Under the pieces are notes generated by a model. The model had not been told where the DNA came from. It saw only the letters and a list, made by a program, of their open reading frames with translations, and ran no database searches. This document shows positions 10,219 through 18,287 of a DNA stretch of 36,771 bases, in pieces. Source of the DNA: Bacillota bacterium (lineage in GTDB: Bacteria > Bacillota > UBA994); assembly GCA_009773495.1 (NCBI GenBank), contig WSXW01000031.1, positions 1 through 36,771 of the forward strand. Reading direction: 5' to 3'. The position numbers were made by a program, and so were the translations under genes. Numbering within the stretch: the stretch's first letter is position 1; each line of letters starts with the position of its first letter.

Positions 10219-11647
10219 GACAGCCATTGGTATGGAGGTTCATCTAGAGCTTTGCACTAGGTCGAAAGTCTTTTGCGGCTGTAGCACCAATTACGGTGGA
10301 GCACCTAACTCGCAAGCTTGCCCGGTTTGTTTGGGGCTGCCTGGGTCTCTCCCGGTCCTAAACAAGAGGGCAGTGGAGTTTGCCATTAAGGCCTCCCTAG
10401 CCCTCAATTGCGAAGTGGCACCTGAAACGAAGTTTGACCGCAAGAACTACTTCTACCCCGATCTAGTTAAGGGTTACCAGATCTCGCAGTACGACAAGCC
10501 CATCGGACGCAACGGCTATATTGAGTTTGAGGTCGAGGGAGTAACCCGACGTGTGGGCATTAGGCGTGTGCACCTAGAGGAGGACACAGGTAAGTCTTTT
10601 CACGACGTAGCCGCCGAGCGTACTTACCTAGACTTTAACCGCAGCGGCGTGCCGCTAATTGAGATAGTCACCGAGCCAGATATACGCTCCTCGGCCGAAG
10701 CCAAGTCCTACCTAGAAGCACTGCGTGAGATTATGGAATATATCGAGGTCTCGGACTGCCGCATCGAAGAAGGCTCCATGCGCTGCGAGGCGAATATCAG
10801 TATTCGCCCTACGGGCAGCTCTGATTACGGTATTTTAAATGAAATAAAAAACATTGGCTCCTTGCGCGGCGTGCAGCGGGCCTTGGAGTATGAGATCAAG
10901 CGCCAAACAGAGCTGGTGAGCTCGGGAGGTATAGTCTTACGTCAAACTAGGCGCTGGAACGAGAGCGAGCTCAAAACCGAAGTCATGCGCACAAAAGAAG
11001 AGGCCCACGACTACCGCTACTTCCCTGAACCAGACTTGGTGCAGTTGGTTATAGATAATTCCTGGCTAAACAAATGCCGCAGTGAAATCCCCGAGCTACC
11101 TCGCGCCCGTCGTGAGCGTTATGTACGAGAGCTTGGTATTACCCCTTACGACGCCGAAGAACTGGTAGCAGACAGAGCCTTAGCCCAGTATTTTGAGGGA
11201 GTAGCTAGGCTCGGTACAGAGCCCAAGCTTGCCGCTAATTGGCTACTCTCCGATTTACGTCGCGAACTCAACCAAGCAAGTTTAGCAATAGAGCAGGTTA
11301 AGTTGCGTGAGGCGGGCTTTTCTGAGCTGATGGTGCTTGTATCTAGTGGTGCAATTGGTAGCAAGACAGCTAAGGATATACTTGGCGAGCTAGTGCATTC
11401 TGGCGTATCTCCAGCCGCTTATGTCAAGGAGAAAGGCCTGGCACAGCTTAGCGATACCAGCGAGATTGAGAAGTTCGTAGAGCAGGCCATAGCCGACAGC
11501 CCCAAAATCGTAGCCGACTACCGCGTCGGCAAAGAACGAGCCCTTACTGCCTTAGTGGGGGTTGTCATGAAGCTTTCGCGTGGTAAGGCTAAGCCGGAGC
11601 TAGTCAACGACCTGCTTACGCAGAAGCTGAATAAGGGACGGCTCTAA
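10211..11647 (+). CDS. gatB: Asp/Glu-tRNA amidotransferase subunit GatB
   Basis: A 478-residue GatB, the subunit that binds the mischarged tRNA, phosphorylates its side chain and transfers ammonia. The N-terminal kinase-like cradle begins [13 protein letters not shown] and includes the zinc-site cysteines ([21 protein letters not shown]); [18 protein letters not shown] and MRCEANIS are conserved; the C-terminal YqeY-like tail domain is complete. The ATG at 10211 lies 8 bases inside gatA and is preceded by AAAGGGGG (10195-10202). An in-frame upstream codon at 10157 is rejected because GatB proteins begin at MYETAIG. Confidence 0.97.
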   Translation: MYETAIGMEVHLELCTRSKVFCGCSTNYGGAPNSQACPVCLGLPGSLPVLNKRAVEFAIKASLALNCEVAPETKFDRKNYFYPDLVKGYQISQYDKPIGRNGYIEFEVEGVTRRVGIRRVHLEEDTGKSFHDVAAERTYLDFNRSGVPLIEIVTEPDIRSSAEAKSYLEALREIMEYIEVSDCRIEEGSMRCEANISIRPTGSSDYGILNEIKNIGSLRGVQRALEYEIKRQTELVSSGGIVLRQTRRWNESELKTEVMRTKEEAHDYRYFPEPDLVQLVIDNSWLNKCRSEIPELPRARRERYVRELGITPYDAEELVADRALAQYFEGVARLGTEPKLAANWLLSDLRRELNQASLAIEQVKLREAGFSELMVLVSSGAIGSKTAKDILGELVHSGVSPAAYVKEKGLAQLSDTSEIEKFVEQAIADSPKIVADYRVGKERALTALVGVVMKLSRGKAKPELVNDLLTQKLNKGRL

Positions 11648-11735
11648 AAGGGCTCAATCGGAAAAAGTTACGTGAAAAAGGCTTAATCTCCATCCAGTAG
11701 CAGAGATTAAGCCTCAAGTAAAGACCCTTAAAATT
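11638..11735. repeat. ~95-bp repeat, copy 1
   Basis: This segment is highly similar to 14126-14222. Both contain GGCT, AAAAGGG, a shared CGTGAAAAAGG run, the same terminator hairpin and TTAAAAT at the end, with scattered differences. The two copies lie at the 3' ends of the two minus-strand operons of the accessory block. Confidence 0.85.
11680..11713 (-). terminator. terminator of the secreted-protein/ABC-2 operon
   Basis: A perfect 11-bp stem (GGCTTAATCTC with GAGATTAAGCC) and a 12-base loop. Read on the minus strand it is followed by TTTTT, so it ends transcripts coming from the right. On the plus strand it sits 32 bases after gatB without a T-run and may add weakly to termination there. 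Confidence 0.8.
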
Positions 11736-11792
11736 TTTGATTGCCCAGAAGAATGAAGCCGCGACGAGTAGCTATTTGTCATGTCCTAGAAG

Positions 11793-11939
11793 CTACTTCA
11801 AATAGAGTTTCAACACAAGGCCGATTAGCCCCCCTATGAGAAGTACTATGCCGCTTACAACTTTATCCGCCCGAAACAGTAGTAATGCCATCCCTAAAGC
11901 AATATAAAAAACCGATTCCCATATTCGCCATTTGGCCAT
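11793..11939 (-). CDS. 48-residue two-helix membrane peptide
   Basis: A short gene with a good ribosome site (AAGGGGGTGAAGAGG directly before the ATG at 11939). The peptide starts MAKWRIWESV; two hydrophobic helices, about residues 9-21 and 26-45, are joined by a short charged turn (RADK), and it ends LYLK. I recognise no family. It lies 46 bases after the ABC-2 permease on the same strand and before the operon terminator, so it is likely made with the transporter. Immunity or accessory function is a guess from context only. Confidence 0.6.
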   Translation of the reverse strand: MAKWRIWESVFYIALGMALLLFRADKVVSGIVLLIGGLIGLVLKLYLK

Positions 11940-11985
11940 CCTCTTCACCCCCTTGCATTAATTTGGCAGACCGCTAAGCGTTTCA

Positions 11986-12717
11986 TTAGGCTAGTAGATC
12001 TTTGCGTATAAAAGAACTAATTGACCAATACACCGCAATTCCGAACCAAAGGGCAACTCCCACAATTGCATGCGTGAGCTCGGTGGGGAATTTACCAGTA
12101 GACATATACCTCGCAAGACCGGCAAACATACGGTTTGCCAGAGGCAGTATCCATGCAGGAATCGACCCCGCTTCCTGCATGAACGGTAGCATAGTGCCTA
12201 CGCCAATGTAAACGCTTAAGGCAGCAATCGCTGCACCGCCTACCGGCATAATGCCCATAAATACCAACGTAATGGCCTGGATCAACAGCAGCTGTCCTGT
12301 CAGTATGAGGTAAATAACTACATCCCTTACGAAGAGAGGCCATGCTGGTCTAGCGATGTAAGTGGACAGTGCTAAAACGCTGCCAGTCCATATAAGCAGC
12401 ATTACCACTATAGAAAGAATAGCGGCTCCGAAGATAACTGCGCGCGTAAGTCCTATCGACAACAGCCCGTCCACATTTCTACGGGAGAATACTTCTTCAA
12501 ATACCGATATATTGAGAAAAACTACAAGCCATGTCCCAAAAAAATGTGCCCACGACATATAGTCTGCCCTGCGGTTTTCCATCGCAAAGTTAACAGTATC
12601 TTCATAGACCAAAAAGCGGAATATGAGTAGGGCCATAAATGCGAGATAAACATAGATTGTTCGCTTTCTAATCACATTAGCGAGAAAAAATAGAATCATC
12701 TCACATAATTTTTTCAC
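11986..12717 (-). CDS. ABC-2 type transporter permease
   Basis: A 243-residue integral membrane protein with about six helices, the size of a simple ABC-2 permease. Its start overlaps the end of the ATPase gene by 17 bases, so the two are coupled. The helices alternate with short loops. Proteins like this pair up and export peptides, antibiotics or lipids, or protect the producer from its own peptide. No sequence motif gives the substrate. The next upstream genes are the ATPase and a small secreted protein. Confidence 0.75.
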   Translation of the reverse strand: MKKLCEMILFFLANVIRKRTIYVYLAFMALLIFRFLVYEDTVNFAMENRRADYMSWAHFFGTWLVVFLNISVFEEVFSRRNVDGLLSIGLTRAVIFGAAILSIVVMLLIWTGSVLALSTYIARPAWPLFVRDVVIYLILTGQLLLIQAITLVFMGIMPVGGAAIAALSVYIGVGTMLPFMQEAGSIPAWILPLANRMFAGLARYMSTGKFPTELTHAIVGVALWFGIAVYWSISSFIRKDLLA

Positions 12718-13606
12718 TGTTCACATCCTCCATTATACTGGCTTTAAGAATGTCTTCAAGCGAACGTGGCCTGATTTCGATGATATCGCCGTTTTGAGAT
12801 AGTACAAATCGACAAACATTATTTATCTGATCGCTTGGAATTTCGACTTCGTATTCCGTGCCCCTCACTGATACTTGAGTCCCCGCAAGTTCTTCTGGCA
12901 TCGCAATGCCTTCGGGTGCTCTAAACTTCGCAATGCAGGTGTTAACGGCGACAATCTCCTTATGCAGTTGACCTTTTCGCATGACTAGCACTCGATCGCA
13001 AATCTTGGCCACCTCCTCTAGATTATGAGAGGCATATACTATGGCTGCTCCCTGTTTTTTCAGCATGGAAATAATATCAACTAAATTCCATCGGAAATTG
13101 ACATCAAGGCTCTCCGTAGGCTCATCAAGCAAATATACCTGTCGCGGGAAAGCCAAGCACATAGACAAAGCAAAACGTTGCAACATGCCTCTGGAAAGTT
13201 GTCCGATTCTTTTGTCACCGAAGGTCCCTATCCCCATGGCGTCCGAGACAAAACTATGGACTGGCTTGCTAGGTCTAGCTAAGCTCACGTATGCTTTCCA
13301 ATAATCTTTGACGGGCATCGCTTGCGAAAGCCTTGGCTCCTCAGCTAAAAACCCCACCATCCGCTTTTCTAGGGCTTTTTTAGGGAGCAATCCCCCCACA
13401 CTAATACTGCCGCTGCTAAGACACAAAAACCCTGCTATTGTACGGAATAGCGTTGTTTTTCCAGATCCATTCGGGCCGATTATACCTACTACCTCACCTT
13501 GGTGCCCCTGAAAATTTACATTACGTAATGCTGTGACTTCTATCCCTTGCGATTTTGCGAAGACTTTTCCCACCATCTTGCAGATAACGATTGGCTCATC
13601 GGGCAT
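12701..13606 (-). CDS. ABC transporter ATP-binding protein
   Basis: A 301-residue ABC-2-type ATPase. Walker A GPNGSGKTT is at residues 44-52, the signature is LSRGMLQRFALSM (LSRGM in place of LSGGQ, common in this group), Walker B is VYLLDEPTESLD with catalytic Glu, and the switch His is in ASHNLEEVAKICD. After about residue 215 a C-terminal extension follows, as in bacitracin- or lantibiotic-resistance-type ATPases. The ATG at 13606 follows CGGAGGTG. It forms one transporter with the overlapping permease. Confidence 0.9.
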   Translation of the reverse strand: MPDEPIVICKMVGKVFAKSQGIEVTALRNVNFQGHQGEVVGIIGPNGSGKTTLFRTIAGFLCLSSGSISVGGLLPKKALEKRMVGFLAEEPRLSQAMPVKDYWKAYVSLARPSKPVHSFVSDAMGIGTFGDKRIGQLSRGMLQRFALSMCLAFPRQVYLLDEPTESLDVNFRWNLVDIISMLKKQGAAIVYASHNLEEVAKICDRVLVMRKGQLHKEIVAVNTCIAKFRAPEGIAMPEELAGTQVSVRGTEYEVEIPSDQINNVCRFVLSQNGDIIEIRPRSLEDILKASIMEDVNSEKIM

Positions 13607-13683
13607 AAAGTAGCACCTCCGATTGCATTTTATTGAAGAATATGCGCCTGACTAAAAAGTGAATGAAAAGGGCAAGAATTAAC

Positions 13684-14007
13684 CTATCTCCAGTTAACTA
13701 TTCCAAAAGATATGTCGCAGGCATGTTCGCCCGTAAGCGCCCAATGGCCAATTCCTGTGTTCCCCTGAACGGCAGTGACCCTAGGCTGAAGCTCCTGCCA
13801 CACTTCATTCAGAAACCACAGCCGCATGAACCAATCAATTACTGTCGCGGCAACTTTCCAAGCCTGAGGCCAGGCCTCAATAGACACATCGCCTTCAGAA
13901 TGCGCCTGATTAATAGGTTCCACATCAAATGCCCCTGCGTGGATGGGTGCTATTCCCATAAGGCCTACCGTAAATACCAATAGGGTGCACACCAGTTTAT
14001 TTAGCAT
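13684..14007 (-). CDS. small secreted protein of unknown family
   Basis: A 107-residue protein with a clear Sec signal peptide: MLNKL, a hydrophobic core to about residue 20, and a probable cut after PIHA (residue 24). The mature part of about 83 residues is rich in Trp (AWPQAW, DWFMRLWF, EVWQEL, GHWAL, VNWR) and has one Cys. I recognise no family, and no lactococcin-972, lantibiotic or GG-leader motif. The ATG at 14007 follows CAAGGGGGTTAGATAT. It lies 77 bases upstream of the ABC-2 ATPase and 57 bases downstream of a 17-base homopolymer. A secreted effector, bacteriocin-like peptide or transporter partner is possible, but unproven. Confidence 0.6.
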   Translation of the reverse strand: MLNKLVCTLLVFTVGLMGIAPIHAGAFDVEPINQAHSEGDVSIEAWPQAWKVAATVIDWFMRLWFLNEVWQELQPRVTAVQGNTGIGHWALTGEHACDISFGIVNWR

Positions 14008-14063
14008 ATATCTAACCCCCTTGTATTAGTATAAACCCCGACCCTTTCCATTCTATGCTACTT

Positions 14064-14080
14064 CCCCCCCCCCCCCCCCC
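14064..14080. repeat. 17-base C tract (G tract on the coding strand)
   Basis: Seventeen C in a row, read as 17 G upstream of the minus-strand secreted-protein gene; the near end is 57 bases from its ATG. Homopolymers of this length change length by slippage and are the classic basis of phase-variable promoters. A possible -10 element TATACT lies between the tract and the gene, without a good -35. Confidence 0.85.
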
Positions 14081-14125
14081 GTATACCGCCAAAATATGCA
14101 CCCGAGATGGTTACTTTGCAACTAG

Positions 14126-14222
14126 GGCGGCTTTAAAAGGGGTCAAGCAGAAATTTTGCGTGAAAAAGGCTTAATCTCCATTCGATAGTAGAGATTAAGC
14201 CTCAGGTTAGGATTCTTAAAAT
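14126..14222. repeat. ~95-bp repeat, copy 2
   Basis: The second copy of the element at 11638-11735, in the same orientation. It starts beside the poly-C leader and ends 17 bases before the stop codon of the ABC exporter gene. Segment 11736-14125, the whole secreted-protein/ABC-2 module, is therefore bracketed by direct repeats. Confidence 0.85.
14168..14201 (-). terminator. terminator of the heterodimeric ABC exporter operon
   Basis: The same 11-bp stem as at 11680-11713 with a slightly different 12-base loop, and TTTTT following on the minus strand. It lies about 40 bases after the end of the exporter operon. Confidence 0.8.
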
Positions 14223-14239
14223 ACAAGGCCAAAGGAGTG

Positions 14240-15988
14240 CTATCCATGCCACAAGAGCCGCATCTCCTCGCAGCGCTCCATTAGCTCATCGAGCTTGCCT
14301 GAGTCATGCACTTGGCCATCCTTGAGCACAATGATATGATCAGCCCTTCTCAAAGCGGGGCGGCGATGCGAGACCACTAGGCAGGTGACATTTGGGCGCT
14401 TAAAGACTCTCTCCCACAGTAGTCCTTCGGTCTCAACATCAAGAGCAGAGGACAAATCATCAAAAACGAGCAGTGAGGCGTTGCGTGCTAGCATGCGTGC
14501 AGCTGCTACCCGTTGTACTTGGCCACCACTGAGCTTGACGCCGCGCGAACCAACCAAGGTATCTAGACCGTGTTCCATCTGTCTAAGGTCAGGCTCGAGT
14601 ACAGCACTGTGAATAGCTGAAGAAATATTTACACTCTCTTCTGGTTGCCCTAGTAGAATATTGCCCCGCACTGGGTCACTAAAGAGTATGGGTACCTGGC
14701 TGGCATAGGCTGTACGAGGTGGGACAAAGAAATCGGTGGGATCAGCCACATCTTGGCCGTTCCAGGTAATAGTACCGCTATCCTTCTGCACTAGGCCGAG
14801 GAGTGCCTTGAGGAAGGTGGACTTACCTGACCCAATGCGCCCGGTAATGACCACAAACTCGCCAGCCTTCACTCTCAGGTTAATACCGTTGACTCCTCTA
14901 TCTGCTCCAGGGTAGTGGAAGGAGAGATCCCGTACTTCAAGGCTCTTTAGTTCTGTAGTGCTGTTGTGCAGGGGAACATCAATGGCAGGCAGCTCACCTT
15001 TTAAGTGCAAGGAATTGTGCTCCACCAACACAGCAGGGGGGCTCTTAAAGAGAAATTCTGCCATGCGGTCAAAAGAGACCGAAGTTTGCTTAAAGTGTGC
15101 CAGAAAAAAACCAAAGAACTCGGAGAAACCAGTGACAAAGTCGAGGTAATAGACAAAGAGGGCAAAATCCCCCACCGAGAATGTGCCGGTGCTCATGGCT
15201 TGACTAGCAAGTATGAGGATAAACCCGGTGCCCAAAGACACAGCATTGCTGCTGACTGAGTCGAGCAACAGATTAAAGGCTCGGTCCTTAAGCACGAGTT
15301 TGCGTCGTTCTTCGTTGAGCTGGCTCAAATGCTCGACCATTCTGGCTTCAGCGCCCGCCACCTGTATTGCCAGTACTGCACTGAAGGTTTCCCCTAGAAA
15401 ACCAGTTACTTGAGCTGTCGCTTCACGGCTAGCTTGACGGTACTGCTCAATCTTGTGAGTGGCGCGGTTAAAGATTACCATTACTGCTACCAAAGGCACG
15501 AACACAAAGAATGTAATCCGTGCACTAATGCTTATTAATATCCATAGTGCCACCACTGCAAAGAGCACATTACCGACTATATCTAGTGTCCAACTAATTG
15601 CGTCCTCGGCTTGTTCTGCGTCTTCGCGAAAGTAACTCACGGCCTCACCTGGTGAGCAGGGAATTGCCTGTGCACCAGGGCGTTTGAGTATGTGAGTGAG
15701 CATATTATTTCGCAATAAGGCGCTCATAGAGAAGCGGTGCTGCGAGTCTGCCCACGCGCCAAGCAGGATTACACATATTCTCCCTAAGGCCACGGCAAAT
15801 AACATAGCAATAATAGTCCAAGTGTTTATCCCGGCAGCAGCCTCGCCCGTAAGGTGGTTAAAGAACAAGCGGGTTATGAGACCGGGCAGGAGAGGAAAGG
15901 TATGTACCCCCGTCCAAAAAATGCCGTCAAAGAAATATAACACTGGCCGATAGAGTATCATCCGCCAGATTAGTTTAAAGGCCTTCAT
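14240..15988 (-). CDS. ABC exporter half-transporter, degenerate Walker B subunit
   Basis: A 582-residue type I ABC exporter with a membrane domain (about residues 1-310) and an ATPase domain. Walker A GRIGSGKST is at 383-391 and the signature LSGGQ at 486-490. Walker B reads LLVFDD (506-511), with Asp511 where the catalytic Glu should be; the switch His is present (VVSHRRP). In heterodimeric exporters such as TM287/288 or BmrCD one subunit has exactly this change. Its ATG overlaps the stop of the partner gene (ATGA) behind AAAGGAG, so the two are made together. Substrate unknown, probably drugs or peptides. Confidence 0.9.
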   Translation of the reverse strand: MKAFKLIWRMILYRPVLYFFDGIFWTGVHTFPLLPGLITRLFFNHLTGEAAAGINTWTIIAMLFAVALGRICVILLGAWADSQHRFSMSALLRNNMLTHILKRPGAQAIPCSPGEAVSYFREDAEQAEDAISWTLDIVGNVLFAVVALWILISISARITFFVFVPLVAVMVIFNRATHKIEQYRQASREATAQVTGFLGETFSAVLAIQVAGAEARMVEHLSQLNEERRKLVLKDRAFNLLLDSVSSNAVSLGTGFILILASQAMSTGTFSVGDFALFVYYLDFVTGFSEFFGFFLAHFKQTSVSFDRMAEFLFKSPPAVLVEHNSLHLKGELPAIDVPLHNSTTELKSLEVRDLSFHYPGADRGVNGINLRVKAGEFVVITGRIGSGKSTFLKALLGLVQKDSGTITWNGQDVADPTDFFVPPRTAYASQVPILFSDPVRGNILLGQPEESVNISSAIHSAVLEPDLRQMEHGLDTLVGSRGVKLSGGQVQRVAAARMLARNASLLVFDDLSSALDVETEGLLWERVFKRPNVTCLVVSHRRPALRRADHIIVLKDGQVHDSGKLDELMERCEEMRLLWHG

Positions 15989-17727
15989 GCGAATAACTCC
16001 TTTAGCCCGGTAGTTAGCAGAGTGCTAAAGCGTGAAGATGGGTTTGAACTAAGCTCCAACCTTGCACCATGCTCTACTATCTTGCCGTTTTCAAGAATAA
16101 GAATATCGTCTGCGCGTTCCACGGTGTCAAGCCTGTGGGCGATAATTACTCCCGTGCGGTTATGCAGTAGCTTGGTGATAGCGCGTTCTATCAGTTGCTC
16201 TGTGGCGGGGTCTAGCCTAGATGAGGCTTCGTCCAAGATTACTACCGAGGGCTCGGTTAAAAAGCACCGTGCTAAGGCCAAAAGTTGTGCCTCACCCGCC
16301 GAAAGACCAGCGCTGCCAGAACTAAGCATTGTCTCTAGCCCCTCTGGCAATGTCGTAAGCCAACTATCCAGGCCTAGGTCATGGAGTATCTCCAATATCT
16401 TCGCGTCGGGGATCTCGTTGTTAAAAAAGGTCAGGTTCTCCCGCACTGTGGCCTGAAAAAGCTGCACGTCTTGTGTAACCATGGTCACCTTCTGCCGAAG
16501 GTGAGTGAGTTTTGGGTCACGTATGGATTTACCGCCTAGGCGTATTTCTCCAGTTGCTGGGTCGTACAGCCGTAGCAGCAGTCTAGCTAAAGTCGTCTTA
16601 CCGCTTCCGGTTCTGCCCAATAACCCTAGTACCTTACCTGGCTCAAGGGTGAAGCTGATATCATCTAGCACGGTGTCATCGTCTTCGTAGTTAAAAGTTA
16701 CATTTTCAAACTCTATCGCGAGCGGTCCAGGGGTTAGTTCTACACCATGTCCATCTTGTACCTTAGATTTAATGTTCAGCAGCTCATTAATGCGTGTAAT
16801 TCCAGCGGACGCACGTTGTAGTTCTTGGAGTTGTGTCCTGATTTGGTCAATGGGGCGTCTTAGAAGCTCAGTGTAATGCACTATAAGGTAGACCGTGCCA
16901 ATAGTAATGGCGTGACTTCGCCAGAGATAGGCCCCAAAGCCAAAGGCAATGGCATTTCCGAGAGTGAAGGTAAAGGTGCTGGCCGACCACATGGTAGTGC
17001 CTGCAATGTAAGCCTTCATGCGGGTAGGCAACCACTCCCGGAGCCTAAGGTAAAACCGCTTCATCACGTAGCTCGCCGCGCCATTAGCCCGGATATCTTC
17101 AGTGCCAGCTAAGTGCTCGGTTAGAAATCCAAAGAATAGACCACTCTGCTGGCGGTCTAATGTCCAGTGAGGCACCGCAATGTCTCTGAGTAGGGTAAGC
17201 ACTGCTACGGCAATAATCGCAAAAACGCTTAGTGCTAAGCCCACACGGTAGTCCTCGTGGAATAGGAGAACTAGGACTCCCACCAGCAGCAACACATTCA
17301 CGACAATACCCATGACAAACTGTGAAAAGAACAAAGAGAGTTTGTTTACATCACCGTCGATGCGCTCAATCATCTCACCCGATGTATGCGCCTTTTGAAA
17401 CGACATGTCTAGACTTAGACAGTGTGCCGTGACATCGCGACGCAAGAGGTTGGTGGCAGTCCATCCTACATCCTCGCTTACGTATTTGGAGTAAGCCGTA
17501 ACAGCAGACGACTTAAGGGCCACTATCATAAATAGTAACGCAGTATACCCAAGGTTAGCATGTGAAGTACCATTAGCAGTATCGATAAATATCCTGAGTA
17601 TTTGCGGCTTGGCGAGCTGCAATGTGAGGCTTAAGACGATAAGCAGCCCAAGCAAAGCCACGCGCCGCCATTGCGGACGCACGTATTTAGCTAGTAAGTC
17701 GGTATAGTGTTTAAGGGCAACTTTCAT
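15985..17727 (-). CDS. ABC exporter half-transporter, degenerate signature subunit
   Basis: A 580-residue type I ABC exporter, partner of the next gene. Walker A GRTGSGKTT is at 371-379 and Walker B VVILDE carries the catalytic Glu (E500), but the signature is LSAGE (475-479) rather than LSGGQ. With the partner this makes one full ATP site (this Walker A/B with the partner LSGGQ) and one degenerate site, as in known heterodimeric exporters. The ATG at 17727 is nine bases after GGAGG; an in-frame TTG at 17736 touches the GGAGG and is unlikely to be used. The upstream region is repeat-rich. Confidence 0.9.
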   Translation of the reverse strand: MKVALKHYTDLLAKYVRPQWRRVALLGLLIVLSLTLQLAKPQILRIFIDTANGTSHANLGYTALLFMIVALKSSAVTAYSKYVSEDVGWTATNLLRRDVTAHCLSLDMSFQKAHTSGEMIERIDGDVNKLSLFFSQFVMGIVVNVLLLVGVLVLLFHEDYRVGLALSVFAIIAVAVLTLLRDIAVPHWTLDRQQSGLFFGFLTEHLAGTEDIRANGAASYVMKRFYLRLREWLPTRMKAYIAGTTMWSASTFTFTLGNAIAFGFGAYLWRSHAITIGTVYLIVHYTELLRRPIDQIRTQLQELQRASAGITRINELLNIKSKVQDGHGVELTPGPLAIEFENVTFNYEDDDTVLDDISFTLEPGKVLGLLGRTGSGKTTLARLLLRLYDPATGEIRLGGKSIRDPKLTHLRQKVTMVTQDVQLFQATVRENLTFFNNEIPDAKILEILHDLGLDSWLTTLPEGLETMLSSGSAGLSAGEAQLLALARCFLTEPSVVILDEASSRLDPATEQLIERAITKLLHNRTGVIIAHRLDTVERADDILILENGKIVEHGARLELSSNPSSRFSTLLTTGLKELFA

Positions 17728-17837
17728 CTTTCTCAACCTCCAAATCTACCATACAATTATACGCATAGGCCAACATAGTGTCAGTGTAAAGTATGGGTAG
17801 AATTTGTTGTCAGCCGTCAGCCGTCAGGCAGCATCCT

Positions 17838-17872
17838 GTAAGGTGAGATTAAAGAAATTCAGCGGGATGGGC
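17838..17872 (+). repeat. 35-bp direct repeat, copy 1
   Basis: The sequence beginning GTAAGGTGAGAT and ending CAGCGGGATGGGC matches 18056-18090 at 33 of 35 positions by eye. Confidence 0.85.
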
Positions 17873-17891
17873 GGGGATAAGCGGGATGGGG
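17864..17891 (+). repeat. putative G-quadruplex run
   Basis: Five G-runs (GGG, GGG, GGGG, GGG, GGGG) are separated by loops of 2, 1, 6 and 2 bases, which fits the usual G-quadruplex pattern. It overlaps the end of the first 35-bp repeat. Folding is predicted only. Confidence 0.5.
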
Positions 17892-17925
17892 TTGGATAGG
17901 AAGAGAACCGACTAATAAAAATCGC

Positions 17926-17959
17926 GTTAATCGTGTTAATCGAGTTAATCTGTGTTATC
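17926..17959 (+). repeat. tandem GTTAATC repeats
   Basis: GTTAATC occurs at 17926, 17935 and 17944, then a degenerate GTTATC at 17954. The period is 9-10 bases, about one helical turn. Confidence 0.8.
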
Positions 17960-18055
17960 CGTTACTTCCTTCCTATCCCTCTTATCCCTTCCCGTGCCCC
18001 TGAAATCCCGTATGAAATCTTACATACCGGACATGCAACGGCCCTTTGGGTGCTT

Positions 18056-18090
18056 GTAAGGTGAGATCAAAGAAATTCAGCGGGATAGGC
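18056..18090 (+). repeat. 35-bp direct repeat, copy 2
   Basis: Second copy of the repeat at 17838-17872, 218 bases away, followed by a less regular G-rich run. Confidence 0.85.
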
Positions 18091-18193
18091 CGGATGAACA
18101 GGATGGGGCGGGACAGGCAGAAGACGTAATTAAGCGGGGACATTCGGGACCGAGCGGGACTATCTGGACAGGAGGGGAAAATGTAGACCAAAT

Positions 18194-18217
18194 AAGCTGG
18201 CTCACACGAGCCAGCTT
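18194..18217 (-). terminator. terminator after the zinc-ribbon membrane gene
   Basis: A perfect 10-bp stem (AAGCTGGCTC with GAGCCAGCTT) and a 4-base loop, about 70 bases after the end of the minus-strand gene. It shares GCTGGCTCACA and the mirrored arm with the hairpin at 335-366. Confidence 0.65.
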
Positions 18218-18287
18218 TAACTATTTAGTGAAATGCTGCTACCGGGTAGTGCTGGGATGACTCGTATAGCCACAACATTCAATTAGC

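Larger units (their letters stand above)
17728..18287. other. 560-bp gene-free, repeat-rich region
   Basis: No convincing gene is present. It contains a triple 7-bp tandem (GTCAGCC, 17809-17826), two 35-bp direct repeats, a G-rich run, 9-bp GTTAATC tandem repeats, a GGGGACATTC stretch near 18138 like the element before pcrA, and a terminator for the next gene. The segment near 17965-18030 is an inverted, imperfect version of the G-rich repeats. An open frame at 17982-18191 lies entirely inside these repeats and is not a gene. Confidence 0.7.

Noticed and set aside
17982-18191. 69-codon minus-strand frame in the repeat region
   Set aside because: It is made entirely of repeat sequence and has no ribosome site.
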